Part shown: in pieces, positions 34,041 through 45,529 of the stretch
Position numbering within the stretch: position 1 is the stretch's first letter
Layout of the letters: the number at the start of each line of letters is the position of its first letter
Source: Claviceps africana
Lineage: Eukaryota; Ascomycota; Sordariomycetes; Hypocreales; Clavicipitaceae
Direction: 5' to 3'
Assembly (NCBI GenBank): GCA_018360145.1
Contig: SRPY01000098.1
Location: 1 to 64,000, forward strand
DNA length: 64,000 nt
The notes under the pieces: model-generated
The model's database searches: none
The model's input: only the letters and a program-made list of their open reading frames with translations
Told to the model about the DNA's origin: nothing
Translations under genes and position numbers: made by a program

Positions 34041-35018
34041 GTCATCACCATGGTGGATTGCCCAAGTTCATTTGCGCCCGCGTCTATGCGGTAAAAAAAA
34101 AAACACTCCTCGTTGAGGCCGAGAAGCAGCAATGACGCACGACATTTGGATTGACCGGAACCACGGCTCAGATGGCCGACGCCAAGAGCACAAGGCCGGC
34201 TCCCGTGCCGTCTGATCTGCTGGAACAACGACCTCGGGTTCCCTCCCGGGCGGCAAGAGCCCGAACTCTGATGCGTTTTTCGTCTGGTCTGGTCTGGTCT
34301 GGTTCTTGCTGCGGCGTCCATCCGTCCATCCGTCCATCCGCCCAGAAGCCGTCGTGCGTGGTGCGTGGTGCGTGGTTGGGGACCAGACTCGCCAAGCGTC
34401 CGAGGTACTTGAGCGCTGAATGCACACCTGCACGTAGCATGCCTGGTGCAATGTACATGCTACTTAAGGTAAATGTACATGCTAGGTAAGTACTTGGGTA
34501 TGCACCATGTCCAAGTTCCCAAGTAAGTACCGTCTGGTCCCATTCGCCGGCTGCCCCTCCCATCGCGCGGCAGCCGATGCAACGCGACCCCGGGCTGCCA
34601 ATTTCCCACGGCCCCGTCATTTCGTCTCCCTCGCGTCGACCGGGCCGGAGGAGCCATCTGGCCTCTTGATTTCTTATCAGCGCCGTCTTGTTCCCCAACG
34701 AGCCGCCGTGATCGGGCGCGCAGTTCAAACCTTTAAACGTTTATGCGCGAGCCAATGTGCATGAGGCAATAGGATCGAGTCGGCGCGTATATGCATACAT
34801 GCATACGCATACATAATGTACTTGTATAATTATGTACAATGTACGTGCCATGGCGTTGCAAGACGAAGAATTCCAAGCAGCATCGCCTCGTCCGCGCAAA
34901 GCACTCCATCATGACAGCCTCTTTTCTTTTGCCCGTTTCTTGTTGGCCGCTTTTTTTTTTTTCTTTTTTTCTTTTTTTCTTTTACTTTTTTGATGCTACC
35001 TTTTGTGCTTACCTCTAG

Positions 35019-35081
35019 TTCTAGTTCTAGTTCTAGTTCTATTTCTATTTCTATTTCTATTTCTATTTCTATTTCTATTTG
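35019..35081. repeat. Hexanucleotide array switching from TCTAGT to TCTATT
   Basis: Four or so copies of TCTAGT are followed directly by about seven copies of TCTATT, so a single base change (G to T) marks a boundary between two blocks of the same 6-bp register. Confidence 0.8.
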
Positions 35082-35321
35082 CTTGGTCATCTTCCCACTC
35101 ACGGGCTTCGGTGAAAAGCACAAATCCCCGATCCTATCCACTTTTTTCTCCATGCTCCTCGAGACGAAGCGACAAGCACCATGACCAAGGAAATGCCGAT
35201 GCCCGCCCCCCGAGCAGGGTGCGGACCCCGTCGGGCGTAGAGCTTAAAAAAAAAGACGACGACGACGACGAAGTAGACGACCTTCATTTTAAATTGAAAT
35301 TCGACCCCCTCCCCCTTTGCT

Positions 35322-35353
35322 TCTCCCTTTTTCATGCCCAAGTAATCCAGGCG

Positions 35354-35400
<47 letters not shown>

Positions 35401-35500
35401 GTCCCCTCTGCGGCTAAAACAGCCCTTTTTCATGCCCAAGCAATCAATGAGAAGAAAAGAAAAAAGAAGAGAAATTCTAGTCCCCTCTGCGGCTAAAACA
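35322..35500. repeat. Local tandem duplication separated by a 44-bp poly(A) tract
   Basis: CCCTTTTTCATGCCCAAG occurs at about 35326 and again at about 35423; TAGTCCCCTCTGCGGCTAAA occurs at 35399 and again at 35478. The first copy carries the long poly(A) tract (35354-35397) between the two landmarks, the second a shorter A/G-rich stretch. Confidence 0.8.
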
Positions 35501-36013
35501 CTTCCATGCCCCGGGGGTGAGAGGGGGGGGGGGAGGGGAGGAGGCAAGTACACGCGGCGAGAAGAAAGAAAAGAAAAGAAAACAAGAAAATTTTCAAGCC
35601 GCCGGCTCCGTCATGAATCCCGTCCGCCATCATGATTTGTGGGACGAATCGGCGGTGTCGTGCGTCGGGTGGGTAGGTCGGGGACTTGCGCGACGCGTGA
35701 CACGGGCTCGGAGCCCAAACGGCTTTTGCGAATCCACCCGCGGGTTTTGTTTCCAGCGGGCTGGGCGGTATTTGGCTTATTTTTTTTTTTTTTTTGCCCT
35801 TTTCTTCTGGGCTCGTTGCGGGAGCGTGCATGGTGGGACGGGCGTGGCGCGGAACCTACGCGTCGCGTCGGGGCGGCTTTCCTTGGGAGGCCTATTCGGT
35901 GTTTGTGTAGGCGCTGATGGACGAGATGGTGCATACGATGCACTTGTAAAAAAACCGAATACAACTAAACAAAGACCGAATGAAATGAAGAAAATTTGAA
36001 GCAAACTTGAATA

Positions 36014-36050
<37 letters not shown>

Positions 36051-36687
36051 CCCCAAACAAAACTCAGATCGATAATTCCATTCACCATCACAATACACCC
36101 AAAGCCAGTACAAGTCGCCGATGCACACGACCACGTATTCGCACCGGCCGGCTGGACTTCGCCCGGCGCGCGCAACAGTTGGCCAAGAGCCACACGTTTT
36201 CAGGCGTCATGCGTCGAGGCGTATGTGCGCGAGGTGGGCGATGCGAGGTCACGATGCCAAGTCACGATGCGAGGTCATCCCATTCACGTTCCCTGTCAAG
36301 TGGCTCATTTTCTCACTCCATTCCATTCCACTAGAAACAAAAGGCATTTGGTATCCGAAAAAGAGCTATGCCAACGTCCAAGAGCCGTGCCAACGTCCGG
36401 GCCGAACAGCCGTGCCTCTTTCCTTGCTTCCCTGTACATGTCCTTCTCCGGGCTTCGGAGCAAGCATGCTCGGCTTCCACGTGCAAACACCGTCATCTCA
36501 ACGACCACTTCACCGCCGTCTTAACGGCCTCGTTTCCCCGCTTACGTGCATCCAGCTCCCTCCTCCGATTCCAACCATCTTCAAAGCAAAATGAATGCCG
36601 AGGATGCATTGCCCTTTCTTTTTTTGTTTCCCTTGACAACGCCGAGCACCTGTGCTGCTATAGCAAACGGAAAAAATATCAAATCAG

Positions 36688-36719
<32 letters not shown>

Positions 36720-36917
36720 TCTCCATGTTTCATCTCCTCAAAAATCTTGGGCCGAGGTTAGAGAGACCGGCGATGATCCCTGACAAGAGGGCTGTTGAGC
36801 TCCGCGTTGCATGAGCCGCCTCTTGGTGCCCTAGATGCGTCCCGGTCCTCGTACACTAGAAGGACCGTTCTGGCGGTATCCTCCCCAGCTGGACCCTGCC
36901 GAGCCACGTCTCGGCGC

Positions 36918-39134
36918 CTAGCTCGTAGACTTGAGCTTGGGAGGCGGCACTGGCGTCACCCTGTTGTTGGCGGTGCGCTTGTTACCTTGTGCACTTGGCG
37001 GAGGGCTCTGCTTGATAGTGGTGGCAGCGCCCTTGTCTGTTTTCTCCTTCTTGCCCTTGACCTTCTTGCTGTCCTTGCTCACATGTGGCGAGGATATGCT
37101 GCTGGGCTGAGGAACCGGCACAGCCGAGACCTTGGGTGGCTGGGACGATCCCGGGACCACGGGAATGGGAACGGCAGACTGGCGCGGTGCGGGCACTGGC
37201 GTTTCCAGCCGGGCGTTCTTGTTGTTCTTCGACCTCGTGGCTGGCGTAGATGCGGACCGCTGCGAGGAGGGTACCTGGGGTGGCAGGACCTGCGTCACTT
37301 TCTTGTTGGTGGACGACGACGACGACGACTTTTGGTCGGAACCCAAGTCGGGACTCGCGTCTCTTTGTGTCTTCTGCTTCTTGGGCTGCGTTTTGGCCGA
37401 CTGGTTCTCCTCTATGAGCTGCTCTGCTGCCGCAGCGGCATCATCCTCGGAAGACAGTTTCCTCTTGCCCTTGCGAGCCGTGTCTGCGACCTGCTTCTTC
37501 TGCTTCTGCTTCTTTTCCGCCTTGGACGTTGCTGAAGCAGATGTGACGGCGGGAGTAGGGGCATCGGCCATATCAATATCAGCCTCGCTACCAGAATCTT
37601 CGTCCCCACCGCCAATTTGGCCCATTGGGGTGTTGACGCCGAATGGCTGATATCTGAGTTTCATTCCCTTGGGTTGTGCGCGACGGGGATCTTTCGGGGC
37701 TGGTCCACTAGGCAGAGCCTGGAGACTTCCTCTGCCAAGCTGAGCAACTTTCTTCACGTGCATGACTTGATTTATCTGCTGGGGAGCTGTGGCATCTTGA
37801 TTAGCCTCCGAGAAAGGATTTAAAAAAAAGAAAAAAAAACAAAAGGAAAAAGAAAAAAAAATTGACAGAACAAAGGAACGAGTAAAACAGCAGAAAGAGA
37901 AAGAATCAAGACTCTACTCACCAGAGTGGTATTGGGCTCCGTCGGCAGATGGAATCAGAATTTGGATTGAGCTTTTGGGCACCATGCTGTCAAAGGAAAT
38001 ACCATAGTCTTCACCGTCATGCGAAAAGACTCTGTCGTCTCGGTTGGACTGGTTCATGGGTATCTCCATGTTCTGCACCACCGAGATGGGCACATTGGCC
38101 GGGACCGTAAAGTACCAAACTTGTTTACCTGCCAGATTGGCCTCGCTGCAGATCCGAGCCACATCCTGGCCCTTGGCTCCGTCGTCGCTCTTGCGCAGAA
38201 CGAAGTCACGAGCGATGAAGTTGGGTAGGGCAACTCGGCTCTCGTGATTGCGGTCAGTGATGTGCATCGACTCATCCGCGTCATCGGCATCGGAGGACTC
38301 AGAAGAAGATGCGTCAGAAGACTTTGTCGAAGATGACTGCTTTACATCCTTGTTCGAAGACTTGGCAGGCACCGCGTTTCCCTTCTCCTCTTCGTCGTCG
38401 CTGTCTTCATCCTCGCTGGAGCTCGTGTCGGAGGTAGAGGTTGTCGCACTGCCATTGGTGACTTTCGAAGCAGCTTGAGAGGTTGCGACAGCCTTGGAGA
38501 CCTTTGTATCTTTATCTTGGAGACGTGCAGATTCATTCTTTGCAGGTGCGTCATCTTCACTGCTGTCACTTTCGGTCTCCTCGTTCTTTGATTTAGAGGC
38601 AGAAGAGGATGTGGGGGTATGGGTATTTCCCGATGTCGCTTCCGACTTCAAAGGGGGTCCATCCGCTCTCACTTTTTTCTCACTTTTTTCGGACTCGGAC
38701 TCGGACTCGGACTCGTCTTCAGAATCGCTGCTGGAGTCGTTCTCAGATGCTTCTTCACGCTTGACAGGCTGCGCCTTGCTTTCAGATGCCCTTTTATTGG
38801 CCGCAGCTTTCCGCTCGTCGTCACTATCGGCGATCTCATCGTCCTTGCTCCGTTGCTTGGATGTCGCTTTCGGAGCTTTGACAGATTTGGCTGCTAGCTT
38901 TCGAAGAAAATCAGAGCCTCCCTCATCGCTGCTGCCACTGCTGCTGCTATCGTCGCTGGCGCTGTCGTTGTCGCCAAAAATGGTCTTGTCAATGCTACCG
39001 GGTTCTTTCTTGATTGCAGATGCTGACTTTAAACCGGACCGTTTGTTGTACTGAGCATCAGCAGTGAGGCCCTTTTGGGTGTCTTCGATGTGTTTGCTGA
39101 GAGAGTGCACTTTGAACTGTCCCTTGGGTGCCAT
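36918..39134 (-). CDS. RPA34: RNA polymerase I subunit RPA34-type protein
   Basis: Homologue of the Pol I-specific subunit that, with RPA49, forms the TFIIF-like module needed for rRNA synthesis in the nucleolus. Exons 37922-39134 and 36918-37795 give 696 residues, much longer than the yeast protein (233). The amino end MAPKGQFKVHSLSKHIEDT is typical of this fungal group. Residues about 40-290 are a Ser/Asp/Glu/Lys low-complexity stretch with many casein-kinase-2-like sites. The conserved core (about 300-440) includes NFIARDFVLRKSDDG, VWYFTVPANVPISVVQNMEI, RDDRVFSHDGEDYGISF and IQILIPSADGAQY. After the intron (donor GTGAGT, acceptor AATCAAG) come INQVMHVKKVAQLG and GMKLRYQPFG, then a Lys/Pro-rich tail. 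The gene is head-to-head with GRC3. Confidence 0.85.
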
Positions 39135-39632
39135 TTTGAGCAATGAATTCGCACGCAAGTGGCGGTTGCGACAGCAAAAGGTTGATTTGACCCAATATGT
39201 AGGGGAGGGTGAGGTGGGATGGGATGAAGCAGAAAGTTTCAGGAAGGCTGCGAAATTTTGGCGACCCAGACTGGTCCCACTTTCGCGCGCGGCGCGGCGC
39301 GCTCGCGCAGCTGCGGCTGCGACTGCGGCTGCCAAACGGCTGCCGGACAAGTGGCAGGCACCTTTTGACAGCTGGCAGGGTGGTGTAGAATAACGTAGAT
39401 TATTCACCAACTTGTAAATATGCCGGTCTGGTGTTATCGATAAGCGCCGCCGACTTCGCCAACATCGTTTTACCGTTCCAACTATTTCCAGTCTTGCTTC
39501 TAGTCGCCTGGATTCTCGTGATTGCCGGCGAAAAGATACTCAAATTAGCGCGGTCCCTTCGCATTCCAAATCCAAGTCCTCGGCGTCGTCATGTTCTCAT
39601 AGCCGGACGCAATTGGACTGCCGAAACGAAAT
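39135..39632. promoter_or_regulatory. Bidirectional promoter between RPA34 and GRC3
   Basis: Only 498 bp separate the two start codons, and both genes act in ribosome production. A GC-rich tract, CGCGCGGCGCGGCGCGCTCG, lies near 39286. No TATA box is evident. Shared regulation is an inference from layout. Confidence 0.6.
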
Positions 39633-42140
39633 ATGTCTTCCAGCAAACGTCGAAAGCTGGAAGGCGAACCTCCACCTCCGTGTATGTGCTTCTCTTTTCT
39701 TTTCTCTTCGGGTTGGCCTCGTATGCCACTTAATGCTCCAGATTAGGCGCCACCCGGCATCTCAAATGTACTCGCGTTCTAATGTTCCTTGTAGCCCCAG
39801 TCAGTGCAGTCAGCGCAATCGCAGCCCGTCGACGGCTCGGAGCCTCCGCCGTTCCGACCCAAAGAAGTTCACCGGAGCCAGTGACTCCAAGCACAAACTC
39901 GTTCAGCGCTCTTCAGTCTCTCAAACCGAAAAAGAGCAAAGATGGGACTCGCTCGCCCCGAAAAGGTGCGAAGCAGTCTCTTCTCCAGCGCAACGAGGCC
40001 AGTCGACCCGGCGCTTCCCCGGCGCCGCAAGGGACAAGGTGAGCAATGAGACGGTCAATCTTCTTGAAGAGAGAAAGAACTTGGGACTCTGACGAAGCGC
40101 ATAAAGTCGTGCAAGTGATACTGCACCTATTGCTACAAAGACTTCTGTGGCATCTCCGCAACCTCCGAATATCAGTTACTCGTCCTTCCAAATACCGCAG
40201 ATCAAGCACCAAGCGATGGCTGACGGTAGCCTGGAAGTGAGCTTGGACGAGGGTGAGGTAAGCCACCCTTTTGGATTTCCCCTAAACCGTTGAGTCTAAC
40301 ATGGGATTTTCCAAGACTGAAATCGAATTCATAGAGATTTATCGTGCTTGGATGTTTCGGCATCCGCGTTCTGACTGGAGAAATTACCATCGCGGGCGCA
40401 ACGTTGCGAGAGTCCGAGACCATCTTTTGGGTTTACGCTCCTCACTGTTCAGCCGTGCCGGTCATAAGGACTACGCAAGATTGTAGAATTTTGTTTCACA
40501 ATGACCCGAATTCTGTCCATCTGAAGAAGCTGGGGCGTCTTTCACCACTATTTAAAAGATTGTGGGACGAACCTGCCGAGGCCAATGACAATGCCGGCAA
40601 AAGATCGTTCCGTTTTGTATGTGCTCGAAAATGTTGGCCCGCAAGTCACGTACTAGTGATTCTGACCCAAGCACAGATTGGCACCTCGTCCGATGTCCCT
40701 AAGAGATGTGTTATTCAAGAGTTGGTTTCGCCGCCCGAGTGGAACAAGCTGCTTGGCTCTATCGCGCCTACAACAAGTTCTGGCAACCAGTATTCGGGCT
40801 TCATCTGCGGACCAAAGTCTGCAGGGAAATCCACTATTGCGAGATTACTTACGAACCGGCTTTTGACTGCCTGCCACGGAGACTCGAGGGCAGTGATTGT
40901 GCTTGATCTCGACCCGGGACAGCCTGAATTTACTCCTCCCGGGACAGTGTCTTTGATACGGGTGTCAAGACCAAACCTTGGCGTGCCATTCAGTCACACG
41001 TCGTTTGGTGACCCCGGAAATACGGTTCTTCGATGCCATGCACTGGCCTCAGTCACCCCCGCCTCTTCGCCCGACCTCTTTATTGCATGTGCCACCGACA
41101 TGTACGAGTTCTACCAGCGCTTCCATCGAAAATCTCCACTGATAATCAACACTCCTGGCTGGATTCTCGGGACAGGTCTGGATCTCCTCGTGGCTCTCAT
41201 CACGAGAATGCGGCCTGCTCAGGTCATCTACATGTCCGAGGAGGGCCCCGCTGACGTTGTCGAAACACTCGAGGAGACCACCAAACACGAGTTCAGCACA
41301 CTTCCCTCACAACCGTCGGACTTCATGTCCCGTACATCTGCACACTTCCGGTCCATGCAAATGATGTCGTACTTCCACTCGCAAATACTGCCCGGGTGCC
41401 AAACAGCGAAAACCTCGTCCATCAGATGGCTTGCCCAGCCGATCTCTCATACCCGACCGTATGTGGTGCAGTATCAAGGCAAGAATCAAGGCATCCTGGG
41501 AATTCTGTCGTACGATTGCCAGACACCACCACATCTACTGGCGGCTTCAATCAACGGAGCCATACTGGCCATTGTTGAGATTGAAGAGCCCACCGCATTC
41601 CGGGAAGTCCGGGACACAAGATCAGACGTCGACGTTGGAACAGGAACAGGGACAGGTGTCGACATTTGCAGAACCCCGGAGGGTCTGCCGTTGATTGTCA
41701 ACGCCACGGACGGGACACTCGATCCTCGGTACTGCCGCACCATCGGACTGGCACTCATCCGAGGCGTTGACGCCCACAACAAGTCGCTCCAGGTCATGAC
41801 GCCGTTGGCGCTGTCGGCCCTGGAGCAAGTCCAGTCACAAGGCCGAAGCATCGTTCTCGTGCATGGGAATTTCGACAGCCCCCACTGGGCATATACGGAG
41901 GATCTGTATGAACAGACGAACCAGGACGACGATGCCATGGAAAGGGATCTCGACATGTCGGACGGCGACTCGAGCGAGGACGACGGCGGGGCCGTTGATG
42001 GCGGCACGGCACAGGGAGCCTACGCGGGCCGTGTATCAACCGTGCCCTGGATAGAGACGCTGAGGGCAAACCAGAAGAGACCTGTTGGATCGCGTGTCTG
42101 GCGAGTGAGGCGGGATTTGGGCAGAAACACTGGCGACTAG
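39633..42140 (+). CDS. GRC3: Polynucleotide 5'-hydroxyl-kinase Grc3 (NOL9 family)
   Basis: ATP-dependent RNA 5'-kinase that, with the Las1 nuclease, processes ITS2 of pre-rRNA; in S. pombe it is also tied to Pol I termination. Exons 39633-39681, 39795-40038, 40107-40257, 40335-40616 and 40677-42140 give 729 residues. The amino end is SSKRRKLEGEPPPP, a nuclear-type basic start. The joins give RFIVLGCFGIRVLTGEITI and SFRFIGTSSDVPKRCVIQEL, then VSPPEWNKLL. The Walker A loop is GPKSAGKST (about 287), followed by DLDPGQPEFTPPG, the Walker B/lid region typical of CLP1/Grc3 kinases. The carboxyl end has an acidic patch (DDDAMERDLDMSDGDSSEDD). The fourth intron (60 nt) is a multiple of three without stop, so an unspliced transcript would stay in frame. 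Confidence 0.92.
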
Positions 42141-44589
42141 GCATGTTACGAAAAGACACGGTTGGAATCTCCAGTCTCGGAGGGTTAAGTCTGGTGCTCT
42201 ACATGTGCATTTGTAAAAGCTCTTGTTTTTGGGAGAATGCACATCCCATACGTGCAGCCCTGCACGATTTTCCCGAGAGTTTTTTTTTTCTTCAGTTTTT
42301 TTTTTTCACTCCTTCTTCTTCCTCTTCCTCTTCCTCTTATCTTTTTGAATATATAGGCTTGTACATTTGCAAAGGATAGAAGGCGAGCGTACGAAGCAAG
42401 CACTCCAGCTCCGCACAAGGAAAGTCACGATGTATCTGGGTCGCGTCGTCGTTCCACAGTTGGCATTATTACGAGCCACGAGGCCCTGTGACGCCACTCG
42501 TTCAAATCGAATCTGCCAAGCTGCCGGCTCGCCGTTGGGCCCCCCCTTTCCACGTGGCATTATCAAGACCCTCAATTGCATGCAGGTCATGGTTCTTCAC
42601 CTCTCGGCCACCATGACATTTGGAACGAGTCATGTCCATGGTCGGCGCCGACGCAAAAGGTTCTGTCCCGCGTCCTTGCGAATCAAGTCTTTCCAAGGCC
42701 GGTGATGCGGGCGGGAGGTGCCTCCCCGAAGCCACATAGCTAGTTTCCCGTTCCGACGGACCAATTTGGACGGGACTTGGTTTGTTTCGGCGCAACGAGA
42801 GGCGTCGATTGCGATGGACGGGATAGAAATGCGCCGCAAGCAAGTCATGGTCGTTCGGTGACGAGACGAGACGACGAGAGAAGCAAACGTCGGCGAGCGC
42901 ACGCGGATGCTTTGGATTTCCGGCCGTGTGTTTTTCAGATTTGCAGGAGGAGACGGCGGCTCGGAGGGCGCTGCGATTAGTGAACATGGACGAGGCCGTG
43001 AGACATTGTCGTGATGGCAAGGGTCGGGCGCGGGCCGTGGCGGTGGATGGCGTCGACTTGGGCCGGTTCGACTCGACACGGTTTGGTGGCTCGGGGTTGC
43101 ATTTGGCGGCGCGTTTGGCCGCTTTCAACGTCTAGGCTCGGGTTGGACGCCACGAGTTGGGTGAATCGTCTCACTTGAGAGGCAATTGCGGGACACGTTG
43201 TATGTAGGCATGTGCAACCATGGCGGGAATGCAGTACACTGTACGTTTATCTGTACATGTATGTATGTATGTATGTATGTATGCATGTATGTGCATACAG
43301 CAGTATTTAGGGCTGGCCCGGACAGTCATGGAAAGCAAAGCAAAGCAATGCAACTTGAGCTCTTCTTCTCGGCTCCGCCTCCATTTCCAGTGCCACTCTT
43401 ATGGACAAAGGCAGCAATGGTCCTGCTCTCCACGTCGGTTCCGTCAAAGTGCGTCGATGATTACATGTGTTGATGAACACAAAAAAAAAGGCTCTGTTTG
43501 GTCGATCAATGGTATTTCTATGTACATGGGTATTCTGTACATAAAATGTAAGCCTGCAGGTCCTAGTCAGTCAACCGCATGCGCGGAAACGGATGGCGGG
43601 CCAGACGGCGTTTTTGTCAAGAATGTTCAGCGGCTTCTGGCATTGGCACATGACTACGTGACAAATGTGTTGTGTTGCGATAGGCCGGCTAATCATGCAG
43701 AGACCATGCAGAGATGTTGCCAGAAAAGGGGGGAAAGAAAAAAAGAAAAAAGAAAAAAGAAAAAAAAAAGAAAAAAAAAGAAAAAAAAATTACGTCTTCA
43801 GCTCTGCAGTCAACACGGGTTGCGGAGAGTGGTCCGGTCCAGCTGGACCAACTGGACCAGCTGAGGAAATTATGTATGTATTTGTAAAAGCCAAGTAATG
43901 TGAGACGACGCAGAAGGCTCACAAGGAGGGAACAAGCGTTGGGCTCTGAAAATGTGATGGACGAGACGGATTAATGGGCGGCTGGCTGCACGGTCGCTCA
44001 CCAGTCATCACACGGCCGGGGTGTGGTACTGGGTGGGTTTCGGAATGGCACAAAACTGCACTTCGTATGCACATGCCAAACTCTATGTTGTATGGAAATA
44101 GTGCTTCATGCTCGGATTCATTAAGCCGGCTCGCGAGCTAGGTTGAGTTGAGTTCGAGTTGAGTTGAGTTGGCTTGTGGGCTGCCCAGGTTACGTTCCCA
44201 GGTTGCCAGCTTTTGGCAGGGACGACGGTCTTGGTCAAGGCAAGCAGGTATGCAACGGGTGTAGGCAGAGTGGACAAAAAGGCTGTCGTGCAATACTCGT
44301 GCGAGCACATGGCCATGGGACACGAAGGCGTGGAACGAGTGGAAGAAGGGGGAAGGGGTGGAATGGGGATGGATGGGATGGATGGGATGGATGGGATCGC
44401 TGGAATGGCTGGAATGGCTGGCATGGATGGGTGACGTGAGGGCAGAAAACGGCCGAGATGATTGATAAGAAACGACCAGCACCAAGCAATCAGCCCAGCC
44501 CAGACCCGACCAGAACGCATGTGGACATGTGAAGACAAGTCTCGTCTGATCTATCTACCTAATAAAGTAGGTAGGTACCTGGTAGTGGG

Positions 44590-44790
44590 CTGCATGTGGG
44601 AAGCGGGAAGTGGGAGGAGGAAGGAGAGGTGGAAAGCGGAAAGTGGGATGTGGGATGCGGGATGTGGGATGTGGAAAGTGGGAGTGGAAAGTGGGAGCGG
44701 AAAGTGGGATGTGGGGCGTAAATGGTGGGGCGTGCGACGTGCGACGTGCGACGTGGAAAGTCTGGTGGGACGTCTGGTGGGGCGTGAGAT
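44590..44790. repeat. Purine-biased minisatellite of GTGGGATG / GGAAAGTGGGA units
   Basis: About 200 bp of interleaved short units (GGAAAGTGGGATG, GTGGGATG, GTGGGAGCGGAAA, later GTGCGACGTGCGACG) with all runs of G on the plus strand. The strand asymmetry is striking in a region without genes. Confidence 0.75.
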
Positions 44791-45021
44791 GTGGCGGCAT
44801 GATGCAAGCCTACCAGACGCCTTCCTGCCACTGTGGGCCACCGGGCTACCGGGTCACTGAGGAGCCTGGCTGGTGGCCACATGCAGGCAGCCAGGCAGGC
44901 GGCCAGGCAGGCGGCCTCCACGGGAGCCGCTGGCACACAGCGGGCGGGACCGGAGGGAGGACGGACTGGCGTGAGTCTTGGAGAAATTGATGGAGAAGCG
45001 CCTGGCCGGTCCCGGCTTTTG

Positions 45022-45060
45022 GCCTTGAGCCTTGAGCCTTGAGCCTTGAGCCTTGAGCCT
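45022..45060. repeat. CCTTGAG 7-bp tandem array
   Basis: Five to six perfect copies of CCTTGAG, about 470 bp upstream of the regulator start. Confidence 0.85.
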
Positions 45061-45529
45061 CTCGCGGTCATCGACAGGACGAGAGCTTCAACAAGAGCCT
45101 GACCTCTCGCCCGCCAACCCCAACCCCAACGCCGCACCGTGCCGCGCCGTGCCGCGCCATGCCGACTCTCTCTCTACACGGCCTCCTTCTGACCAGCCGG
45201 CTGCCCTGTGCCCCATCGCCGTCCCTCCCGCTGTTCTTTCTTCTTCGACCTTGTTGCTGAGGCGTTGGTCTCCAACGTGCGTGGCCGTCCGTAACAGCCT
45301 CAGCCTCGTCATGACAAAGGACCACCGCTCCCGCACGCCCTACCTACCGGATTTCCCTCTCCTCCTCATCCGACCTCGCTCGCCTACCATCGACGCCGAA
45401 TCGACCACGAGACCGACGGCCCCCGAGAGCTGAGGGGGCAAGCAGCGTCGGACTGGAGGCGATTGACCTTCTGTCGTTCCTCATCTAGAAAAAAAAAAAA
45501 AAAAAAAAAAAAAGCAGACAGGCGTCGCA

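Larger units (their letters stand above)
30173..36917. other. Long gene-free region (~6.7 kb) upstream of AUR1
   Basis: I see no supportable gene. The stretch next to AUR1 (30173-31100) carries short tandem units (GAAGG near 30671; GACGGCT/GACGGTT near 30555; GT near 30964). Beyond it are AGGTACCT-type clusters (31787-31825, 32405-32500, 33000-33035, 34455-34530), poly(A) tracts of 24 to 44 bp (33408-33431, 33999-34036, 35354-35397, 36015-36049), a TCTAGT/TCTATT hexamer array (35019-35081) and a local duplication (35322-35500). Open frames here, up to 389 codons on the minus strand, are low in complexity and match no family I know. Confidence 0.5.
42141..45529. other. Gene-free 3.4-kb region with many simple repeats
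   Basis: Between the end of GRC3 and the first Zn2Cys6 regulator. Contains CTTCCT-type patches (42310-42340), a TGTA tetranucleotide run (43257-43292), A-rich tracts (43736-43790), GAGTT repeats (44147-44170), a GGATGGGAT array (44367-44430), a purine-biased minisatellite (44590-44790), a 7-bp CCTTGAG array (45022-45060) and a 25-bp poly(A) just ahead of the next gene (45489-45513). A 208-codon frame at 42502-43128 (-) has no recognisable domain and is not called. Confidence 0.5.

Noticed and set aside
42502..43128. 208-codon minus-strand frame
   Set aside because: Composition is typical of non-coding GC-rich DNA, no domain, no conserved motif that I recognise.
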